NCBI GenBank assembly: GCA_027574665.1
Contig: CM050676.1
Span: forward strand, 2,284,157-2,348,156
Direction of reading: 5' to 3'
DNA: 64,000 nucleotides
DNA from: Rhynochetos jubatus
Taxonomy: Eukaryota; Chordata; Aves; Eurypygiformes; Rhynochetidae
Part shown: in pieces, positions 50,761-61,300 of the stretch
Numbering within the stretch: position 1 is the stretch's first letter
Layout: each line of letters starts with the position of its first letter
Translations under genes and position numbers: made by a program
The notes under the pieces: model-generated
Seen by the model: the letters and a program-made list of their open reading frames with translations, nothing else
Told to the model about the DNA's origin: nothing
Databases searched by the model: none

Positions 50761-50797
50761 GCGCCCATTCAGCGCTGCGCACGCAGTGCGCATGCGC
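50734..50797. promoter_or_regulatory. MYO9B: Divergent promoter, MYO9B side: ETS and NRF1 motifs
   Basis: CACTTCCGGG (50734-50743) is an ETS/GABP-type site. GCGCATGCGC (50788-50797) is a perfect palindromic NRF1 site. Both lie in a CpG-dense block of about 50.1-51.8 kb with no TATA box. The placement fits transcription to the left into MYO9B, with HAUS8 starting about 0.65 kb away on the other strand. Confidence 0.6.
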
Positions 50798-51367
50798 CCC
50801 ACCCCGCGGCGGGCCCGTGCGTCTCGCCGGGGCGGGAGGCGCGAAGCGTCGCCTGGGGCTGTGGCGGCTGGCGCTTGGTTCGGCTCGGCCGCCTCGCCCC
50901 ACGCCTGCGGCTCCCAGCACAGCTTGGGAACGGGTGCTTTCTGAGGCAGGGCTTTGCGGCGAGAAGTGGGCGGATTCCTGTTAAGACAAAGAACCGCAGC
51001 GCTGTCCTCGGCTGGGAGCCTCGCTGCCCTGTGCCGGGAGCGGTGGCGTTGGTGTTGTTCACCGCCCTTTTCCAGCGATTTGTTGGGGCACTGGGGCAGA
51101 AGATCCCTCTTGAGGTTCAGCAGCTGAACCCGCAGAGTGGCCATCTCCCACCAAAGGTCTGGGCAAAGAACAGCATTTGGGGTTCGCCATGCCACAGGCA
51201 TTACCGGGCCCTCATTTCTCGCTCTAGCCTGGTGAGGAGGGGGCCGCGGCAGTGCTCCGTAGGCGCAGCCCGGGTGGGAGGCACCCCTCTTTGGGGTGGG
51301 GGGGGGGTCCATGCACTTACGGTGTTCGCCGCGGGTGGGCCGGCGGTGATGGCTTAATTCCTCCGCC

Positions 51368-51381
51368 CCGCCAGGGGGCGC
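51368..51381 (+). promoter_or_regulatory. CTCF-like core motif
   Basis: CCGCCAGGGGGCGC matches the CTCF core consensus at nearly every position. It lies about 50 bp upstream of the HAUS8 start codon, between the two divergent genes. Binding is inferred from the motif alone. Confidence 0.55.
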
Positions 51382-51404
51382 GCGGCCCGGAGCGCGGGAG
51401 CGGT

Positions 51405-51440
51405 GCTGCGCCTGCGCGGCCATTTGAACAGAATGGCGGC
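51405..51440 (+). promoter_or_regulatory. HAUS8: HAUS8 core promoter: NRF1-like and YY1 motifs
   Basis: TGCGCCTGCGCG (51407-51418) resembles NRF1. GAATGGCGGC (51431-51440) is a YY1-type site that includes the HAUS8 start codon, a common arrangement in TATA-less housekeeping genes. Confidence 0.5.
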
Positions 51441-51599
51441 TGAGGCGGAGGGAGGGTAAGGGGAGGAGTGTCTCACCACCCGTCTCCTGTCTTCTAGCTC
51501 GCCGCCCTCGTTAGCTCCCGCTTTGTCTTTGCAGGATGTCCAGGTCGACGAGCCACTCCAGTGCTGCGGATGGGGAGGTGTCTAGCGTTAAGTTGAAAG
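51433..51599 (+). CDS. HAUS8: HAUS8 coding exons 1-2 (start)
   Basis: Exon 1 is 23 nt: ATG at 51433, giving MAAEAEG, then the donor GG|GTAAGG at 51456. It joins the acceptor TTTGCAG (end 51534) so that the next codons read G-MSRSTSHSSAADGEV. The ATG at 51536 is in the same frame and could serve as a start if exon 1 were skipped or extended differently. Exon 2 ends at the weak donor AAAG|GTAGTC. Confidence 0.75.
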
Positions 51600-54500
51600 G
51601 TAGTCGCGGGGTGAGGGGCGGGCCTGCTCCAACTGAGGCGCGGTGGGTCGCTGAGGCGGGAAGTGCGGCGGCGGACCCGGCTGAACTCTCTGTTCTCTCT
51701 TCAGGAGGAAGAATCGTGAAGTCTCGCTACCTGCAGTACAATCAGAAGAATGTCAGTAAGGTACTTGGAGGCCTCTTTGCCGAGCTCAGGCGTCGCTCAG
51801 CGAAGGATAGAAATGGAGTGAGGGGCGGCTCGGACGTGTGGCAGTGGGATCTAAACAAAAAAATTACTCCGTTGCGGTTATGAAGGAGTGATGTATGCAG
51901 GCTGGGATGGGAACTTGGGGCTGTACTCTGTCTTGCAAAGCATCATGACGCCCTGGGTTTGTAGCTTTATTGTCAGCGTTGCAGTTGGAGGTAAGGTATG
52001 TTGCTGACCACAATTACTGCTTATGTTCAGTCTTCTCTGTTTCTCGATTGTCAGGATATGACAGCACGTTCCTTTTCAACGTCTGCTGCTAAACCATCTT
52101 CTGTGACTAAACCCACAGCAGTTCGTCCTCAGAAACAGAAAACTGCTGGTAGGTTTTGCCAGAACTTAGAAGCTATTCTTTTGTGAATTTGTATTTTCAA
52201 CCCGTGGAGCCCTTAACAACTCTAGAGCGTTGCTAAGATATGATATTTTGTTTTGCTTGCATCAGTGGCAATTATTATCAGCACAGAAAAGGAATTAAAA
52301 AACGTTGTGGGATTAAGAGCTGTAAACTTGAGTGCATTAAACTCTTCTCTGGGCATTCTGATAGCAAACTACTCTGGGATTGAGTAATTGGGTTGTCTAA
52401 AATAAGCGTATCTCTTGCTTTCTGTACAAGGCTTTGAACGGCTCTTTTGCTATGCCCTCACAATGGCCCTGCCTTTTTTACTTAATCTGTTTAATAAACC
52501 CAGGGCAAGTGGCTGAAAATACCTGTCTGCAAAATAGTCCATTTTTATTTATTTTTAAGGAATTGCAGAAGAATTTTCCAGTAAGACCTTAATTTGACTG
52601 GAAAATCCTGAGGGAATAACATTCCCTTTTCACATCCGAATTGTTGAAATATGTGGAAGTGTGAAATGTTTAAGAAGATAACATTCTGAACTGCCTTATC
52701 TCTAGGTAAATTAGGGAGTATACAAACAATTTACACATTTACTTTACATACAAGTTTACATAAGGTTGCCACATAGTAGTGAAAGTGTATATAATTGTGT
52801 GCTTGTGTAGAATCTGTTCTAATTCTTTTAGTCTGATAACAGCTTCTTTCTCCAGGTGTTGTCCCTAGCTCGTCAGTTCAGAGTAGTTTTGAGGAAGGTG
52901 ACTTGCAGTCCACTTTATTAGATGCAGATAAAATGACTCGCCCGGAATTTAATCTTTCTGCTATTAATGGTAAACTTCCACTCATAATTTCTTCTTTTAT
53001 TATTTTTTAACATGTGTGCTGATTGATGGTTCATCTTGTATTCGTCTATATTCACAAAAGGATTTTATTAAATAAGGTGAATGTTATTTCAAGTGTCTTT
53101 AAGCAGAGATATTAAGACCTTCAGCATTTAAATTAACCTCTGTTTTTAGTGTCTTTTGGGTGCTCTGTTCTTTTTGTTTCAGGTCAAATATAAAGAACAA
53201 AGTACTCTGAAGTCTTTGTTCCTACAACAGATGGGTGTTAGATTATTGGCCCTTCTGAAAATTGTATCCCATCTGTCTGTAACTCACTTAAAGCTAAATG
53301 CTTATGCGATAATCTTTGGTAGAAGAGAGCGGTAACTTTTCTGTTGCGATACAGATCAGAGTGTCCGCAGAAGGACTCCTAGTTCAGATGCTGATTGCAA
53401 TGAAGGTACAATGCCCAAAAAGGAGGTGAGTCTTACTGCTTTCATTTGTTAAGCATATTGATTTTGAAATGTGTGAAATGAAGACTTTCTGTTTATCTTG
53501 ATGATACCTTTGAGGTCCTGGGAGGAACTAATGCCTTCTGGCAGAAGTTGGAGGGTAAGTCTGCTGTTCTGATAGCAATGTTTGTTTTGTTTACTAGATG
53601 CCTTAACACTGACCGATGTTTTGCTTCCATTTCTTGTGGTAAAGATTCTGCTCCAACTGTAGCATCTCCTCAAGCTGATTCTTTTTGTATTCCTGTCCAT
53701 ACTTTTTAATTATATCGCGTTATCTTTACATGTTTTCTGGCTTTTTTCCCTGAAACCTAGCATTGATCAAATTAATTTGAAGTGCTTTATTTAAGAATCT
53801 CATTGTGTAGCAAGTTCTTTTCAGCAGATTTTTGTAATACTGGTAAATGTAATTAAAAAAAAAAGGTGAAACGAATGACACAGAGATTTGTTTAACTGTT
53901 TAAATACCAAAATTGATCTAGTATATTCTTTCCTTTTCTGAAGGAACAAAATGATCCTGATGCTGTGATAGAAGAACTGGAATCTCAGACAGTGCTTTTA
54001 ACATACCTAAGAATAAAGGTGAGAGTCGGTCAAGTATTTGGTATTTCACATAGAAGAACTTGATGTTGGGGGATTGTTTGATTTCTTGTCTATGCTTTCT
54101 GGTCAGTAAAAGTTAAATTATTGTGACTTACCTTTATGATTGTAAAACTATGACTTGCTTTGAGATCTTCTAGAGTGAAATCAGTGCCAGTGCGTTAAGC
54201 TGGTGCTGGTTCGTTGTGAAGTAGGGGTATGCTGAAGTTGTGGGAAAACTGAACTGAGAGTGGAGTGCAAGGTTGTAGCAGTGGCTTTGTTCTTGGTTCA
54301 CTCTGTGCTGTATATGTTTATTTTTCCCTTACAAAAATATTAAGAGGTGTGGGGGGAGAAGATGGAGGGGGACTTTAATTACAATGTACTGTACTTATTG
54401 TGTGAGGTCTTGTTCATTAAATGAAGCTTTTGACCGGGTTGGAGGCTTACATTTGTTTCTTCTGAATATGTTAATTACATAAAAGTACCTTAGTTCTGAA

Positions 54501-56934
54501 TAATTTTTGGATGTAATAGGCAGAAAATAATCTTGCCAAGCTGGAGGAAAAAGCAGAGAAAAACTTGTTAATGTTGTGTGAAGAAAAGGAGAGACAACAG
54601 GAGAAGCTCTTTGCGTTGAAGCGGGAAATTCTGCTCAGAGAGAGAGAGCAGGCACTTGATGATGCATTGGACAAACAGGTAGGCGTTATTACAATTTATG
54701 TTTCTCCTATATTTAAACAAGCTCGCTTACAAAGTAACTTTCTTATGCCAAGAAGTTTTCTCGCCTCTGGGTACAATTTTATGCATCTTAAAACAAAATA
54801 AATATCTTCTTCCTGTTGTGGCATGTAATGCTCTCTAGTAACCTAAGCAAATGCCTCTGTCAATTTTTTGGTTGTCCCTTGTGGCCAGGCAGGAAGGAGA
54901 AGTTAGAGCTGTTCGGCAAGGTGCAGCAACTGCACCCGCTTGCCAGAGCAGTTCAGTTGATGCATGAGATATGCAAGTATCTTAAATCCACGTGAACATC
55001 CTGCAGTTACGCAGTTACATAACTGAGTTGCTAACCCTTAGATGAGAAGCGAACATACATTGGACAACAACAGTTGTGGCCTAGTGGTAGGAAGGCAAGT
55101 TACAACTGAGTAATTACTTTTTGAATAATTAATTTTCAAAACTGAACCTATGTTTGTTTCTAGCAAATATGCAATGCAAAAACGAAAAAATACTTTTGTC
55201 TTTTGGAGAATACACTGTTAACTGCAGTCAAAGTACCAAACAGAAAACACTGCCGGCTGTGTTGCTAGTAGCTCTGAGCTGCAGAACAAGGATGCTGGTA
55301 TTGACCTTGGCGTTTTGAGGTGGTAGAGGCAAACCTATTGAACAGCACGATAGGAGTATCATACCACAAACTTCTTGAACTCTTCTGTCAACAAGCATTT
55401 CAGAGTGATACATGGGTATTTTTTTATATATTATTTTTCTGTATTGAGCGAGGTCTGTATGAACCAAATGGCTGCTTTTGAAGAAGTGTTGGTTCATCGT
55501 GTGTCTTTTTCAGATGGAAGTACTTTCTCCCCTTGTTGCTGTTTGTGAACAGTTTAAAGAGCAATATAAAAGCTTTGCAGATGCCCTGGATGCCACTAGG
55601 CATGAACTACCCACAAAGAATATTCACATAGAAGGGGATATGCTAACATACCTTGGTATGAAAATTTAGTTTATCAAATTTACTTTCAGAAATAGGGGTT
55701 TTTTCGTATACTAAAATTGTTACGTTGTTATTGCTGGATCTGTCTGTGGCCACTGGAGGTATTTTGTGTGCTCTCAGAGCTTGTATGGACACTGGGCTGC
55801 AGCACTAGTCACATGTTTTGTTATGAATAATTCTTGTCTCCTTTTAACCACTAAACTGCACTTGAACAAGTGGGTTTTTTTAATCCTGCAGCAGGAAAAA
55901 AATAACTTTATAACCTAGGGCAGTCTTCATATGCACTTTTTTTAGCAAGTTTCTGTATCTTTTAACTGTATTCATGGCATTCCTCCTCATTCTGTGTTAG
56001 TACTGAGTAAGCAAGTTGTAGACTTGTAGAAATACTGCAATCTTTTCTGTGTCTGAGGGATAAAGTCACGTGGGTAGATCATGTTTCTTGTAGAACTAGA
56101 GCTTAAATATATTGTCTTGAATCAGAATGTTTAATAGTACTTGTGTTTTGTATGGTCTGGACAAAAAGTTAAGTTTTTAAACTGCTGGTTTGCAAGAAAT
56201 GAGACTCAAACTATTTACAGTAAACTTGCTTACACTTCAATAACCTTTTCCATTTGTTTTAAAGAACTTGAAATCCTTGTAAGAAGGCTTGAAAGGAAAT
56301 AAATATGTGGTTTGGGTTTGTGAATGCTAAAGGACTAGATAAATTTCATGTTGGATGCACATGCCAGTAGCAATATATGCAACTGGCCATGGAATTTTGG
56401 ATGTCTTGTGTTCATCTTGTAAAAAAAACAAACAAAAACCTCTTGATGTATTCTAAATGAGAGCTTGATTAGCGATTGTAGTAGCCTTTTGCTGATGTTA
56501 GTCTCACAGCTAAAAATCATTTGGCTTTCACAGTTTTCATGCTGTGTTTGTGAAAGCTGATCAAACAGTAGTTTTCCATCATCTGGTTCACTTGTCTCCA
56601 TGGTTACTCCACCTGTTAAGTAATCTTGTATTAACTGATGCTGCCGTGTCCATTTTTAAATAAAATTTCACCATCTCTTATTGTAGATGAACTGCGAAAG
56701 CATTTGACTGTCACACAGGAACTTCTGGCAGAAGTTATGCCAAGCTATGCAGAGGAAAGTGCCAAAGCATTTAGTCTGCTGAAAGATCTTAAAGAAGTGT
56801 CTCAGAAGCTGGATAAAGAGCTTCAAAGGTATTTACAGCAATCAGGTGAAAAGACTCATTGGCTAAATTCAGAGGAAAATCTACAGATCTTGCCAGAAGT
56901 TATCCAGAATGTGGATCAGGGGAGGATTAATTGA
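51433..56934 (+). CDS. HAUS8: HAUS8, augmin complex subunit 8, complete, 10 coding exons
   Basis: HAUS8 (Hice1) is the subunit of the eight-part augmin complex whose basic N-terminus binds spindle microtubules, so that gamma-tubulin can nucleate branches. Exons: 51433-51455, 51535-51599, 51705-51760, 52055-52148, 52856-52969, 53355-53425, 53944-54018, 54520-54678, 55514-55655, 56687-56934. They chain in phase to 1047 nt, or 348 residues; human has about 410. Landmarks: GGRIVKSRYLQYNQKN near residue 30; a Ser/Thr/Lys-rich basic stretch to about 165; ESQTVLLTYLRIKAENNLAKLEEKAEKN opening a coiled coil, given here in parts as ESQTVLLTYLRIK and AENNLAKLEEKAEKN; FKEQYKSFADALDATRHELP; and a final coiled coil ELRKHLTVTQELL. 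Identity rests on recalled similarity to the human protein in these blocks. Confidence 0.92.
51761..56686 (+). other. HAUS8: HAUS8 introns
   Basis: Introns 51761-52054, 52149-52855, 52970-53354, 53426-53943, 54019-54519, 54679-55513 and 55656-56686 are AT-rich. I see no repeat, RNA gene or second coding region in them. Confidence 0.6.
54520..54678 (+). CDS. HAUS8: HAUS8 coding exon 8: coiled coil
   Basis: Encodes 53 residues, AENNLAKLEEKAEKN to LDDALDKQ, nearly all heptad-forming and rich in Glu, Lys and Leu. The acceptor is ATGTAATAG|GCAG and the donor CAG|GTAGGC. It continues the helix begun in exon 53944-54018 and is followed by exon 55514-55655 (MEVLSPLVAVCEQFKEQYK). Confidence 0.92.
56687..56934 (+). 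CDS. HAUS8: HAUS8 last coding exon
   Basis: The acceptor TTGTAG (end 56686) is followed by DELRKHLTVTQELLAEV and KDLKEVSQKLDKELQRYL, ending NVDQGRIN and TGA at 56932-56934. The homologous coiled coil ends at about the same place in the human protein, but the poorly conserved human tail of some 60 residues has no counterpart here. Confidence 0.88.
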
Positions 56935-58374
56935 GGGGGCAGTAGCACTAAGTTTAATTCTGTTTGTAGCAGACATCTGTACTTCTGTCCCTACCCTACC
57001 TAGAGCCACAGTAAATATGCTTGAGGGTTTGTTTTGTGTAATCGAGGTGCACAGCTTCGGTGTGCCTGAAGTACACTTTAGTTGAGAACTTCTGTGAGCA
57101 AGAATAGACCTGGTAAAGTGCAAATATGTAAGAGTGGAGAATTCCAGGAGACAGAAAAGTGAACTGGATACACTGTCTTAGATAATAACCATGCAAATGT
57201 ATCATCCCTGAGGAGGTACAAGGAGCACAGAAAAGGCTTGTGGGTTGGTTTGGTACTATGTCAACAAAGCGTCACTGAGAGCAAGAGGAAGAGAGAAGGC
57301 GTGATAAGTTCCCTTCCCTCCCTAGAAGACATTACAGCTAAAATCGTTGATTGACACACCACAAAGCCACGCATCTCCCCTCCTCTCTTCCAAATTCTAG
57401 CCTTTGCAAGAAAATTCACATTTTACGTTTTTTCTTCTGGTGTCTCCATGGTACAAGAGTTGTGGGAATGTCCAGGGATGTAGCCTTTGTGGTTAAGCAG
57501 TAGTTGTTATCCTCTGGAGTAACTGATTTAGCTTCCTTCACTTGTTCCAGGAGCTTCACACACGTGCAGAACCTGTCGTTTGAAGTTAACAGAGAAGTTT
57601 CTCTGCGTAACCGAAGGATATGTGAAGAGAATTATGGACTAGATGTTGTGAAACATTGGTACTTGAAATAGTTTGTGTGTTTTTTACGGATGGCTGGGTA
57701 CTGAATCAATACCAGCAGACTTGTTATCTTTTGACTACTCCTATGACCATGTAGGTTGTTCAAATTTTCAGTTATAGCAGAATATGAAACCAGCAGTATG
57801 TGTGCTTACTAATAAAAGAAATGGGGATTTCTTCTGCATGCTGTTCCATAAGGAGACATCTTTCCTATTAACAAGAATTCCTGTGACTTTTTTCTCATCA
57901 CTCTGCCTCAACAGTACTGAAAGGTAAATAATAAGTGTTATTATTAGCAAATATGACCTTATGTATTCTTAAACCTCTTGGTGTGTGCTTTCTTGGAACT
58001 GGCTTCAAGTACAGTGTTTCACATGTCTTTCCGAGGTAGTGTTCCTTAGAGGGCAGCATTTCAGAATGTAGATTTGGAATTGTGTATGTAGTACTGTGCG
58101 TTTGCCGATCTCATCGGAAGAATCTGGTTGGTCACTCAGTGAACAACCTGGAGTAACTCTTAATTGTCCCTTATGTTTGGATTTTCTGAGAGCAAAAGCT
58201 ACTGAGTAGTAAGTAATGAGGTGGATGATTGGAAGGAGCCTGGTCACTTGTAGCAAGTGAAAAGTTTTGGTAACTTGTTGCCTAATTGTCTTGGAAACAA
58301 TTTTTTAAAATCAAATGCTTTTGTATTAACCTGGCACTTTCTCTTTAAGGACTTTATATTTTTTTTATAATAAA
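56935..58374 (+). other. HAUS8: HAUS8 3' UTR with candidate poly(A) signals
   Basis: AATAAA hexamers at 57811-57816 and 58369-58374 on the plus strand could end the HAUS8 message; another is at 60091-60096. Which one is used cannot be told from the sequence. Confidence 0.45.
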
Positions 58375-61300
58375 GACTATTTTCCACTGCTACTTCAATA
58401 GCCTTAATGTTTGAATATCTTCCCTGATCTCCTACAGAAGCTTTTGTTTCCATCTAGCCTTACACAGGGCTAATACTACACAACATGTGCAGTGATGGAC
58501 TTACCGGCACTAACCAGTGTCAGTGGCAAGCCATGACTTACTGGCACCCAGAGTGCTGAGGCCAGAAGAGTGAACGTGGAGAGAAACCTCAAACCTACCT
58601 GCTGAGTAAGTGCCTGAGAGAGAATGTGTTCCGTTACAGACATATGTGCCAGATGCGGCCGGCTCTTTCAATATACTTCCCGTTTTTATACATGGAATGC
58701 ATTTTTCTCTGAAAAACATGCTGTGTCCTGTATTTTTCACCTGTGGAACCTCTTTCTCTGATGGTTTTTCAAAATTTTTGCTCTGTATTGTCTGCATGGT
58801 ACTTTCTGGCTTAAGCCGTGCCTACAAAGATTTTTGGCATGCTCAAAAAATACTTGGAGCGTTCTCTTTGAGTTCTTTAAAGTGATGTTCAGGCTTTCTT
58901 CCTGGTATTACTAAGTCTTACTAGATTCTTGTCTCCTTGTATTAAAAATTAGGAGGAAATTAAGCTGTAGGAACGAGATCAGTGATATGTGCAGTGCACT
59001 GGCTGAAAAGTCAGCATATAACAAACTATTAAGGCCATCTCTGTATACAATATCAGTGTCAGTTTTTTGTCAGCATCACCCCTATGAGCCAGTAAGAGAG
59101 CAGCGAGTTGCTTTAAGATCTGTATCTCTTATTTCTTCCTCAAACATGTCCCATGAACTGTGGCGAATAGTTTTGCCCGTGAGTGCTGCCGTTCAGTCCG
59201 TGAGCCGTAGTTGTGTGCGCAGCAAGGATCGTGATCTGGGCCGGGAGCGTGAGCTGCACCTACGAAGTTGGCCACTGGATGGGGAACTTTGCTAAGCAGT
59301 CAAGTCATAGGGCAGCTGCAAACCGGCAGTGTGGTTTTTTGGTGGATGGAGATCTCGGTTGAAAGGCTCCTTTATGATGGATCTCCTGGTCAAACAACTG
59401 TTTTTCCTGGGTTTGAATAATTGCTAGGAGGTGTGTCCTCATGCCTTCAACCTGCTTATCGTGTGTGTCATGCTGAGACTCGGAAAGTTAAGAGGGGCCT
59501 ACTTAAAGAGGGGGGGGAGGAATTAAAAAGAAAACAAAGTTTCTGGTGTCTTGATAATTCTGTCTCTGTACAGACACAAGTCAGAATGCCTTTTCTAGAA
59601 TTTCTTGATGGTAGTCCTCATCGCTAGTCTAAATTTTTTTATGGAATACTTACAAATTAAACCCATCCTCTTCAGTCAAGTGATGCCTATTATTGAGATG
59701 TGTGTGTGTATAATGAAAATGTGTATTGCTGTGGTTGCTTAAGTAACATCTAGTTGAGTATATATATAAAGTGAGGTGGAATGCCATTACTTCTCCCTGA
59801 AGTAGGGGGATGGAGAAAGGTTCTGCTTGCTGATCACAATGAAAGGCTCTGTCTGAGGACGCAGTTCATCCTTGCTGCTGCTGGTGGCAGTCCGTGGCTG
59901 TACAAGAAGCCTGAGGCAAAGCGGGAGTCCTGGAGCTAAAGGCCAACTGCAGTACAAAACAATGAAGTGCTTGGGGATGTGCACTCATTGTTTCAGAAGA
60001 ATCGCAGCATTGGTTTGAGCATTCTGCTCATTCTTTTCCTTAAATTGATCACTTGTGTAATTCTTTGTGCACATGGAAGAACAAGTGTTCAATAAAGCAG
60101 CTCTTCAGGAGTGGGGGTTAAACTATTTTGCACTGAGACTTTTCCATCTTGACTTTCCTGAATATTCTTTTGAAGTGGTTCTGGTTTGGCTCTCTGCAGA
60201 AGTGTTTTAGGCTCCTCCACCTTGAAACAGCCACAGAATTAGATGCTGTCTTATTCAGCACTGTACAAACAACAACAGCAACAAAGAACTGCAAAATCAC
60301 TGGAGCGGGAGCTAAACAGATGTGACACCACTTATTTTGTATTTTCCGCGTATTTTCTGACAGTGTCGCATGCTCTGAGTCTGGTTGGAGTCCTAAACAA
60401 ATTAAGAGATTGATAACCTGCATTTGAAGAACCCTTTTTTGGGGGTTTTCTTTGTCTTGTTTTTAACACAATTAATAGTGTCTCCCTCTGTAACTTGTAT
60501 CAATGTCTGTAATGTCCTGTGTGAACGTGAGCAGTACTTAGTCCCTATGTATTTGTCTCTTAGGCCACAAGTTCTTCCTGACCAATCGTTAACATTTGTG
60601 TGTCCCAAGGTGCACTTTTGTTTGGGGGTGTGGTGCAGCTTTTTTGTCTGAAAACAGAGAGCAATTGTGTAATGAGCCAACTAGGTCTGAGAGCCTGGGT
60701 GGGGAGGGGGGGAGCACAGAAATGGGAGTATTCCTCCCCTGCAAAATGATCTAAAAAGCGATCGGCAAAGACTTGAAACCGGGATTGTGCTGCATGGGTT
60801 GCCCTGCCTGGGCTCTGGTAGTTCTTGGGGAGCTCTGACCACGTTCTCCTCAGTTACGTGGGTGTTGCCTGAGTGTGTTTGACCGCCAGCTCAGGAGGGC
60901 TGAGTCAAAGCATTTTTTGCTGGAGTTGCTGTGCTCTCTGCGATAGGGTCACCGGGGTCAACGTAAGGGAGCATCCCTCTTGCCTATGGTGCTCCAGAGG
61001 GGAGCTGCAGCCCAGGAGATAATCGGGGCCCGTTTGTCTCTTCACCACCACCCCCCCTCCACCCCTACAATTCTTTGTTCACACTAGCTTCAAATGGAGC
61101 TGATTCTTTGCTCATCAACAGCAAGCAAGCGGCTCATGACCCCAGCAGATGTTTCTGCATTTTAGGCTAATGAGAACTTATTGGATTACTGCAGTCTTCC
61201 CTGCCTCGGAGTAAATACCACTTTGTTGGAGAGCCGGAAACTCATACTGAATATGATAAACAAACTGCTGGCTGGGCTGCGATTGCCAGGACGTGAAAAG

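Noticed and set aside
49835..51357. Two long plus-strand open frames (303 and 280 aa) over the CpG block
   Set aside because: Stop codons are rare in GC-rich DNA; the peptides are Pro/Arg/Gly-rich without a motif, and they overlap the promoter.
55079..55110. Second A-box-like stretch, TGGCCTAGTGG
   Set aside because: Again no B-box or acceptor stem; not a tRNA gene.
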